Source of the DNA: CAZQXD01 sp964597315
GTDB lineage: Bacteria > Pseudomonadota > Gammaproteobacteria > Competibacterales > Competibacteraceae
Reading direction: 5' to 3'
NCBI GenBank assembly: GCA_964597315.1
Contig: CAZQXD010000004.1
Location: forward strand, 1 to 64,000
DNA length: 64,000 nucleotides
The notes under the pieces are model-generated. The model ran no database searches. It was given only the letters and a program-made list of their open reading frames with translations, and was not told the DNA's origin. Shown here one piece after another: positions 58,646-64,000 of this stretch (position 1 is the stretch's first letter; every line of letters begins with the position of its first letter). The position numbers were made by a program, and so were the translations under genes.

Positions 58646-59312
58646 ATGTTTACAGGCATTATCGAAGCGGTGGGCGAGATTGCGNNNNNNNNNNGTGGTT
58701 TTGGAGTTTTGGGGTGGTGATTTGTGGTTGTGAATTTGTATTGGTAAGTTGGATCTAGGGGATGTGAAGCTGGGCGACAGCATCGCCGTCAGTGGAATAT
58801 GTCTGACCGCCGTGGCATTGCCGGGGGACGGGTTTTGGGCCGACGTGTCCGGGGAAACCCTGTCCCGTACGGTGCTGGGGGAGTGGCGTGGTGGCGATCG
58901 GGTCAACCTGGAGAAAGCCCTGACCCCATCCACCCGACTGGGGGGCCATCTGGTCAGCGGTCATGTGGACGGCATCGGCACGGTGCTGGAGCGCCGGGAG
59001 GACGCCCGCTCCTGGCGCTTTACCCTGCGCGCCCCCCAGGAACTGGCCCGCTATATCGCCGAGAAAGGCTCCATTTGCGTGGACGGGGTCAGCCTCACTG
59101 TGAACCGGGTACGAGAGACGGACTTCCAGTTGAACATCGTTCCCCACACCCTGGCCGAGACCACCTTCGGAGACTATCGGCCAGGGCGTCGGGTGAATCT
59201 GGAGGTGGACCTGATCGCCCGCTATCTGGAGCGGCTGCTGCTGGCGGAGGGGGGGGATAAATCCCGGGGACTGACCGAAGACCTGCTGCGCCAACGCGGC
59301 TTTATCCGATGA
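58646..59312 (+). CDS. ribE: Riboflavin synthase alpha chain, broken by an assembly gap
   Basis: The ATG begins MFTGIIEAVGEIA, the diagnostic start of riboflavin synthase, then runs into ten N. Coding resumes near 58749 as LDLGDVKLGDSIAVSGICLTAVA, and continues with LGGHLVSGHVDG and KGSICVDGVSLTVN to the stop. Total length (about 222 codons) fits the family, but the two parts are out of frame by one base and a stop (TGA, 58731) lies in the stretch after the gap, so that stretch is probably unreliable. The enzyme joins two lumazines to make riboflavin. Its stop overlaps the next start. Confidence 0.9.
58685..58753. other. Assembly gap (10 N) and anomalous C-free flank
   Basis: Ten N at 58685-58694 are followed by 59 bases (to 58753) without a single C, in DNA otherwise rich in C. 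The stretch has an in-frame stop for ribE. It looks like poor or artefactual sequence at a scaffold join rather than genomic DNA. Confidence 0.85.
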
Positions 59313-60445
59313 AACCAGCATCATCCGTCGAGATGTCCATGGCACTGAACAGCACCGAAGAAATCCTGGAAGACCTGCGCCAGGGCAGGATGGTCATTAT
59401 CATGGACGACGAGGACCGGGAAAACGAGGGCGACCTGCTGATGGCCGCCTCCATGGTCCGTCCCGAGGACATCAACTTCATGGCCCGCTACGGCCGGGGG
59501 CTGATCTGCCTGACCCTGACCCGGGAACGCTGCCGACAATTACGCCTGCCCCTGATGGTCAGCGACAACGCCTCCCCCCATTCCACCAACTTCACCGTGT
59601 CGGTGGAAGCCGCAGAGGGGGTGACTACCGGCATTTCGGCCTATGACCGGGCTCATACCGTGCGCACTGCCGTGGCGCCGAACGCCCAGCCCGAGGATCT
59701 GGTGCAGCCGGGGCATATCTTCCCCCTGATGGCCCAGCCCGGAGGGGTGCTGACCCGGGCCGGTCACACCGAGGCCGGTTGTGACCTGACAAGGCTGGCG
59801 GGGCTGGAGCCGGCGGCGGTGATTGTGGAAATCCTCAACGAGGACGGCTCCATGGCCCGGCGCTCGGATCTGGACGTCTTCGCCCGAGAGCATGGTCTGA
59901 AGATCGGCACCATCGCCGACCTGATCCGCTATCGGATTCGCAACGAAAAGACCGTGGAGCGGGTGGCCGAGTGCCCCCTGCCCACCGAACTGGGCACGTT
60001 CCGGCTGGTGACCTATCAGGATAGCATCGACCGGCAACTGCACTTTGCTCTCGTCAAGGGAGCAATCAGCGGGGAACAACCGGCCCTGGTGCGGGTCCAT
60101 GTCCGCAATCTGTTGTCCGATATGCTGGGCGCCCAGTGGCCGGACCTGGGCTGGCCGCTACGGGACGCCCTGGGTCGGGTAGCCCGGGAGCCAGGAGCGG
60201 GGGTGGTGGTGATTCTGGGCCATCGGGAAGAACCCAAAGATATTATCCGCCGGTTGCGTATGCAGTCTTTGCCCGGCGGTAACGAACCGGTCCGGGGCGA
60301 GGATGTCACCGAACTGCGTACCTACGGCATCGGCGCTCAGATCCTGCTGGATATCGGGGTGCGGCGGATGCGGGTGCTGAGCGCGCCCAAGCGGCTCACC
60401 GGCTTGTCCGGCTTTGACCTGGAAGTGGTGGAGTACGTGAGCTAG
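59309..60445 (+). CDS. ribBX: 3,4-dihydroxybutanone-4-phosphate synthase with GTP-cyclohydrolase-II-like domain (RibBX)
   Basis: 378 residues from the ATG overlapping the ribE stop; MSMALNSTEEIL 24 bases later is an equally likely start. The RibB domain (to about 215) is complete: IMDDEDRENEGDLLMAA and TRAGHTEAGCDLTRLAG. The C-terminal domain resembles GTP cyclohydrolase II but lacks the Zn-binding set C-x-GD-x8-C-x-C: after ALVRVHVRNLLSDMLGAQWP there is no Cys. This matches the described RibBX class, in which the second domain is not a functional cyclohydrolase, so a separate ribA is expected elsewhere. Confidence 0.92.
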   Translation: MKPASSVEMSMALNSTEEILEDLRQGRMVIIMDDEDRENEGDLLMAASMVRPEDINFMARYGRGLICLTLTRERCRQLRLPLMVSDNASPHSTNFTVSVEAAEGVTTGISAYDRAHTVRTAVAPNAQPEDLVQPGHIFPLMAQPGGVLTRAGHTEAGCDLTRLAGLEPAAVIVEILNEDGSMARRSDLDVFAREHGLKIGTIADLIRYRIRNEKTVERVAECPLPTELGTFRLVTYQDSIDRQLHFALVKGAISGEQPALVRVHVRNLLSDMLGAQWPDLGWPLRDALGRVAREPGAGVVVILGHREEPKDIIRRLRMQSLPGGNEPVRGEDVTELRTYGIGAQILLDIGVRRMRVLSAPKRLTGLSGFDLEVVEYVS

Positions 60446-60505
60446 GGTCGAGACAACGAACTGGATTCTTATCAGCCGCGCACGGCGGCTTCAACAGGCA
60501 AGCAC

Positions 60506-60982
60506 ATGCGTAATATCAAGATCATTGAGGGTGAATTCACTCCCCAAGAGGCCCGCGTCGGACTGGTGGCCTCCCGTTTTAATGGCTTTATCGTTCAAAG
60601 CCTAGTGGAAGGGGCGGTGGATGCCTTGGTCCGTCACGGGATGAAGGAGTCCGCCCTTGAGCTAGTCTGGGTGCCAGGGGCCTTCGAGATACCACTGGCC
60701 GCCCAACGGCTGGCCGCCTCGGAGCGTTTTGATGGCATCGTCGCCTTGGGGGCGGTGATCCGCGGTTCTACCCCTCATTTCGACTACGTGGCCGGGGAGT
60801 GCGTCAAGGGCCTGTCCACCGTGTCCCTGGACAACGACATCCCGATGGGTTTCGGGGTGCTGACCGTGGACAGCATCGAACAGGCGGTGGAACGGGCCGG
60901 CACCAAGGCCGGCAACAAAGGCGCCGAGGCCGCCTTGACGGTCCTGGAAATGATCAGCCTGCTGCGCAAACTGGGCGACTGA
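60506..60982 (+). CDS. ribH: 6,7-dimethyl-8-ribityllumazine synthase
   Basis: 158 residues: ARVGLVASRFNGFIVQSLVEGA, the substrate motif VWVPGAFEIPLAAQ, VALGAVIRGSTPHFDYVAGEC (in part: GAVIRGSTPHFDYV) with the catalytic His, and FGVLTVDSIEQAVERAG. It condenses the RibB and RibD products to lumazine. 60 bases separate it from ribBX; nusB follows after three. Confidence 0.96.
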   Translation: MRNIKIIEGEFTPQEARVGLVASRFNGFIVQSLVEGAVDALVRHGMKESALELVWVPGAFEIPLAAQRLAASERFDGIVALGAVIRGSTPHFDYVAGECVKGLSTVSLDNDIPMGFGVLTVDSIEQAVERAGTKAGNKGAEAALTVLEMISLLRKLGD

Positions 60983-60985
60983 GCT

Positions 60986-61447
<462 letters not shown>

Positions 61448-61507
61448 GCCCGGAACGACGGCGGATAGACTACTATCCAGGGTAGGGGGCTTTGCGAGGA
61501 ATCGGCC

Positions 61508-61981
61508 ATGGTCTATACCCTCCATACCATACTCTGCGCCATCGATTTAGGTCCTCGGGACTCGGAAGTGATCCGTCATGCCGCCGATCTGGCGCGGAGT
61601 TGCGGCGCTCAGTTGCAGCTCCTCAACGTGGTGGAGCCTTTAAGCGATTTCAACCGCTCATTGGTGGACAGCTATGTACCGGATGACAAGCTCCAGGTAC
61701 TGCGCGACGAGGGCTTTGACGAGGCTCGCCGATTCATAGCGGACCGTTTGCGGGAGTACCGGCGAGTCGCCGGGGCGCCGGCGCCGGTGGGCGGGGTCCA
61801 GGTGTTGGAGGGCCCTGTCGCCAAAGTGATCCTGGAACAGGCCCAACAGCTCGGGGCCGATCTCGTTGTGCTAGGTTCCCATGGCCATAGCGCCCTGGGG
61901 GAGATGTTGATCGGTTCGGTGGCGCATCAGGTGACCATAAAATCCCGGACGCCGGTGCTGCTGGTGCCGGTCCGGGAATGA
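61508..61981 (+). CDS. Universal stress protein, ATP-binding type
   Basis: 157 residues: N-terminal strand HTILCAIDLGPRDSEVIRHA, and the C-terminal ATP-binding motif G-x2-G-x9-G-S (LVVLGSHGHSALGEMLIGSVAHQV, in part: GSHGHSALGEMLIGS) complete. UspA-fold proteins of this type bind ATP and protect cells under stress or growth arrest. It is on the same strand 60 bases after nusB, with GAGGAA before the ATG, and convergent with a GntR regulator gene. Confidence 0.92.
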   Translation: MVYTLHTILCAIDLGPRDSEVIRHAADLARSCGAQLQLLNVVEPLSDFNRSLVDSYVPDDKLQVLRDEGFDEARRFIADRLREYRRVAGAPAPVGGVQVLEGPVAKVILEQAQQLGADLVVLGSHGHSALGEMLIGSVAHQVTIKSRTPVLLVPVRE

Positions 61982-61989
61982 GCAAGTCC

Positions 61990-62739
61990 TCAGCCCAGCC
62001 CTCGCAGTCGACGCCGTGATCGGCGAATCCGCTGGTTTTCCTCGTCTATATCCCGCAAGGCTCGCTTGATATAAGCCAGATGCTCGTGAGCGGCGCCGCG
62101 AGCGGCTTCGGGGTCACCCTCCAGCACCGCTCGAAACAGGGCTTCATGCTGGCGCCGCACCTGATCGCTGGCGCCAGCCCGGGTGAAGAGTTTAGCGTGG
62201 GAGGTGAAAATACCGCTTTGCAGGAGCCGGAATAAACCGCCCATGACATGGAGCAGCACCACGTTATGGGCCGCCTCGGCGATGCCCAGGTGAAACTCGG
62301 CGTCGGCCTTCGCCTCGGCGACGGGATCATCGCCCCGCTCATGGATTGAACTCAGGGTCGCGTGGCGCTGTTTGAGCAGTTCCTTATCTTCGGCGGTACT
62401 CCGTAGGGCGGCGAAATAGGCCGCCACCCCCTCCAGGGCGTAGCGCATTTCCACCAGATCCCCCAGCGTCTCCGGGTGGTTGCGAAGCAGCCCCAACAAT
62501 GGATTGACAAAGGCTGTGTCCATCATATTGGCTACATAGGTGCCGCCGCCTCGGCGACTCTCCACCAGCCCCCGTGCCGCTAGCTGTTGGAGGGCCTCCC
62601 GCAAAGATGGCCGGGATACCTGGAAATGTTCCGCCAACTCCCGCTCTGGCGGCAACCGCTGCCCGGGTTTTAGGCCACCTTCCAGTATCAGTGACTCGAT
62701 TTCGTGAACGATGGCATCGGCGATTTTGGGAGGTTTCAC
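61990..62739 (-). CDS. GntR-family regulator with FCD ligand domain
   Basis: 249 residues from a GTG with GAGGT upstream. The N-terminal winged helix has LKPGQRLPPERELAEHFQVSRPSLREALQQLAARGLV (in part: RLPPERELAEHFQVSRPS), and the C-terminal FCD domain has the metal/ligand His residues in DAEFHLGIAEAAHN and RRQHEALFRAV. These regulators typically bind organic acids and control the divergent catabolic or transport operon. Here that is a TRAP binding-protein gene. Two GGT-N3-ACC-like sites lie in the shared spacer. Confidence 0.93.
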   Translation of the reverse strand: MKPPKIADAIVHEIESLILEGGLKPGQRLPPERELAEHFQVSRPSLREALQQLAARGLVESRRGGGTYVANMMDTAFVNPLLGLLRNHPETLGDLVEMRYALEGVAAYFAALRSTAEDKELLKQRHATLSSIHERGDDPVAEAKADAEFHLGIAEAAHNVVLLHVMGGLFRLLQSGIFTSHAKLFTRAGASDQVRRQHEALFRAVLEGDPEAARGAAHEHLAYIKRALRDIDEENQRIRRSRRRLRGLG

Positions 62740-62763
62740 AATAGTGTGACCTCGTATAAACAG

Positions 62764-62772
62764 GGTATGACC
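62764..62772. promoter_or_regulatory. Operator candidate 1 for the GntR/FCD regulator
   Basis: GGTATGACC, extended by AAT, fits the GGT-N3-ACC half-site pattern of FadR/PdhR-type regulators. It lies between the two start regions, 25 bases upstream of the GntR GTG. Confidence 0.5.
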
Positions 62773-62802
62773 AATTTATTTTAGTTCTTCATTATTAATG
62801 AA

Positions 62803-62811
62803 TGGTATAGA
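62803..62811 (+). promoter_or_regulatory. Extended -10 promoter element before the TRAP gene
   Basis: TGGTATAGA combines a TG-n extension with TATAGA. No strong -35 is present, as expected for an extended -10 promoter. Transcription from about 62818 would give a 270-base leader. Confidence 0.5.
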
Positions 62812-62870
62812 CTTGAGTAGGGGGAATTTCAATATCAAGTTGACCTAATTGAAGTTTTTTCAGAGAATAT

Positions 62871-62881
62871 TGGTCAGATCA
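62871..62881. promoter_or_regulatory. Operator candidate 2 for the GntR/FCD regulator
   Basis: TGGTCAGATCA has one mismatch to a TGGT-N3-ACCA palindrome. It overlaps the left arm of the first leader hairpin, so protein binding and RNA folding readings compete. Confidence 0.45.
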
Positions 62882-63039
62882 CTTTACCTAAACCCGGTAG
62901 TGATCTCGGCGCCCTATTAGATAAGACGCTAGGCGCCGATCGCTTCCCGGTGGAATGCCGGGTTTTTCCAGCTACAAGGCATTGTGAGAAATAGTCGCAC
63001 TCGTTTTGCTAACGGTAGCCATAAATCTTGGCTACTTTT
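62877..63039 (+). ncRNA. Structured mRNA leader candidate before the TRAP gene
   Basis: Four successive hairpins. (1) 62877-62905: GATCAC, bulge TT, TACC, loop TAAACCC, GGTA, GTGATC. (2) 62906-62939: TCGGCGCC / GGCGCCGA, directly abutting the first. (3) 62946-62962: CCCGG / CCGGG followed by TTTTT. (4) 63015-63035: GTAGCC / GGCTAC followed by TTTTA. Two of them have terminator-like U-runs. The layout suggests attenuation or a riboswitch; no known riboswitch consensus was recognised. The alternative is a set of protein-binding palindromes. Confidence 0.45.
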
Positions 63040-63089
63040 AGGGTGCCGGTAATCATTGGCGAGCAATAATCCCTTGGAGGATGATTTCG

Positions 63090-64000
63090 ATGAAGAAAGT
63101 TTTTACCTCGGTATGTCTGGCGGCGACGGTGGCGCTGGCGGGTCCGGCGCTGGCCCAGGATAAAGTCCGCTGGCGGGTGCCGGTGGCGTTTCCCTCGGCG
63201 TTGCCGGGACTGGGTGACACGGTCAATTACGTTGCCGATACCTTGAAGGCGGCCTCGGGCGGCAACATCCAGATGAAAGTGGAAGAACCGGGCAAGATTG
63301 TGCCGCCGTTCGGCATTTTCGATGCCCTCAAGGAAGGCAAGATCGACGCCGGCTATACCTGGATTGGCTATGACCAAGGCAAGATTCCCGCCTCGGCGCT
63401 ATTTGCCGCCGTGCCTTTCGGCTTCGAGCCTTGGGAGTTCATGACCTGGATTTACGAAGGCGGCGGCAAGGAACTGGTCCAAGAGGTTTATGCTCCCCAC
63501 AATATCGTCCCTGTGCCCTGCGGCGTTATCGGTCCCGAGACCGCCGGATGGTTCCGCAAGGAAATCAAAAGCCTGGATGATGTCAAAGGGCTGAAGATCC
63601 GCTTTGCCGGCCTGGGGGGCAAAGTGATGCAAAAGCTGGGGGCTTCGGTGACCATGCTGCCTGGAGGTGAGATTTTCCAGGCTCTGGAGAAAGGCGCCAT
63701 CGACGCCACGGAGTTTTCCATGCCGGCTATCGATCAGCGGCTGGGTTTCGATAAAGTGGCCAAGTACAACTACTTTCCTGGTTGGCATCAGCCCTTTACC
63801 GCCCAATATCTGGTCGTGAACAAAGAAAAATGGGACGCCCTGTCCGAGGCTAATCAGGCCATGATCGAAATGGCTTGCACCGCCGGCATGGCCCGGGCCA
63901 TTGCCCGGGGCGAGGCGGGCCAGGGGGAAGTGATCGAGAAATTCAAGAGCGAAGGCATCAACGCCCAGACCTTGCCCGATGAACTGCTGTTTGAGTTGCA
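63090..64000 (+). CDS. TRAP transporter solute-binding protein (DctP/TakP-like), 3' end outside the window
   Basis: 303 codons are visible and the frame runs off the right edge. Signal peptide to PALAQD, then VRWRVPVAFPSALPGLGDTV. The TRAP hallmark region reads GWFRKEIKSLDDVKGLKIRFAGLGGKVM (in part: IKSLDDVKGLKIRFAGLGG) with the conserved substrate Arg, then LPGGEIFQALEKGAIDATEF and YNYFPGWHQP. This is closest to the TakP-type group that binds alpha-keto or hydroxy acids. GGAGG precedes the ATG by nine bases. The membrane subunits should follow outside the window; the divergent GntR/FCD gene is the probable regulator. Confidence 0.92.
   Translation, partial: MKKVFTSVCLAATVALAGPALAQDKVRWRVPVAFPSALPGLGDTVNYVADTLKAASGGNIQMKVEEPGKIVPPFGIFDALKEGKIDAGYTWIGYDQGKIPASALFAAVPFGFEPWEFMTWIYEGGGKELVQEVYAPHNIVPVPCGVIGPETAGWFRKEIKSLDDVKGLKIRFAGLGGKVMQKLGASVTMLPGGEIFQALEKGAIDATEFSMPAIDQRLGFDKVAKYNYFPGWHQPFTAQYLVVNKEKWDALSEANQAMIEMACTAGMARAIARGEAGQGEVIEKFKSEGINAQTLPDELLFEL

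Larger units (their letters stand above)
62740..63089. other. Divergent regulatory space between the GntR gene and the TRAP gene
   Basis: 350 bases, clearly AT-richer at the left. It holds two operator-like sites (62764 and 62871), an extended -10 (TGGTATAGA, 62803-62811), a run of hairpins and oligo-U stretches (62877-63039), and the GGAGG of the TRAP gene at 63076-63080. Details are in the separate entries. Confidence 0.7.

Overview
The window is a GC-rich chromosomal segment from a Gram-negative bacterium, most likely a gammaproteobacterium of the Chromatiales/purple-sulfur or related type. This is inferred from the glyA-nrdR-ribD-ribE-ribB(X)-ribH-nusB order, the Tpx, GcvH, DgkA and PCu(A)C/YceI proteins, an acetoacetyl-CoA reductase typical of polyhydroxybutyrate makers, a PEP-CTERM protein and a TRAP transporter. 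No rRNA, tRNA, insertion sequence, prophage or CRISPR array was seen. One run of ten N marks an assembly gap inside ribE.

Layout. 0-0.6 kb: the 3' part of a secreted Ser/Gly-repeat protein. 0.7-14.9 kb: a surface-polysaccharide locus with a parvulin, a Wzm/Wzt ABC exporter, a LpxL-like acyltransferase, a giant methyltransferase-GT2-GT4 fusion, a protein that looks like a PqqD-type peptide-recognition domain joined to a GT-A-like domain, two membrane proteins, and a convergent GT4/DUF2304/GT2 set. 15-22 kb: endonuclease V, YihY, a DUF2959 lipoprotein, VanZ-like, cobalamin adenosyltransferase, MscS and a sodium:solute symporter. 22.1-30.9 kb: two tandem paralogous periplasmic proteins, TlpA, two stand-alone cyclic-nucleotide-type domains, DsbD, a small protein with three NDRG-like repeats, a lone receiver, a sigma54 activator and its kinase. 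31-37.3 kb: two membrane proteins, an AhpD-like protein, gcvH, tpx, a frameshifted dgkA, a PfkB kinase, a PEP-CTERM protein and a phaB-like reductase lacking its catalytic Lys. 37.6-45.1 kb: DUF2760-Hsp70, a hybrid GGDEF/EAL protein with a degenerate EAL domain, a CPA2 antiporter and an unknown secreted protein. 45.5-55.5 kb: class III aminotransferase, deacetylase and RidA, an FHA-GGDEF cyclase, a glycine-zipper protein, PepSY plus PhoPQ-like genes, a MocR regulator, PCu(A)C and YceI. 55.8-62 kb: glyA, nrdR, the rib genes, nusB and usp. 62-64 kb: a GntR/FCD regulator divergent from a TRAP binding protein that runs off the end.

The most interesting pattern is regulatory. Three intergenic regions, before the tandem paralogues (22192), before the NDRG-repeat protein (27074) and before the PEP-CTERM gene (35745), carry GG-N10-GC sigma54 promoters. 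The first two have a near-identical inverted repeat (TGAAyG-N3-CGTTCA) centred 72-73 bp upstream of the -24 GG, with a weaker copy 20 bp further out. The third has a degenerate copy at the outer position. A sigma54 activator and kinase are encoded between them, so the 22-31 kb block reads as a self-contained envelope redox or signalling regulon that may also control a PEP-CTERM protein. A second candidate is a strongly structured leader with successive hairpins and oligo-U runs ahead of the TRAP gene.
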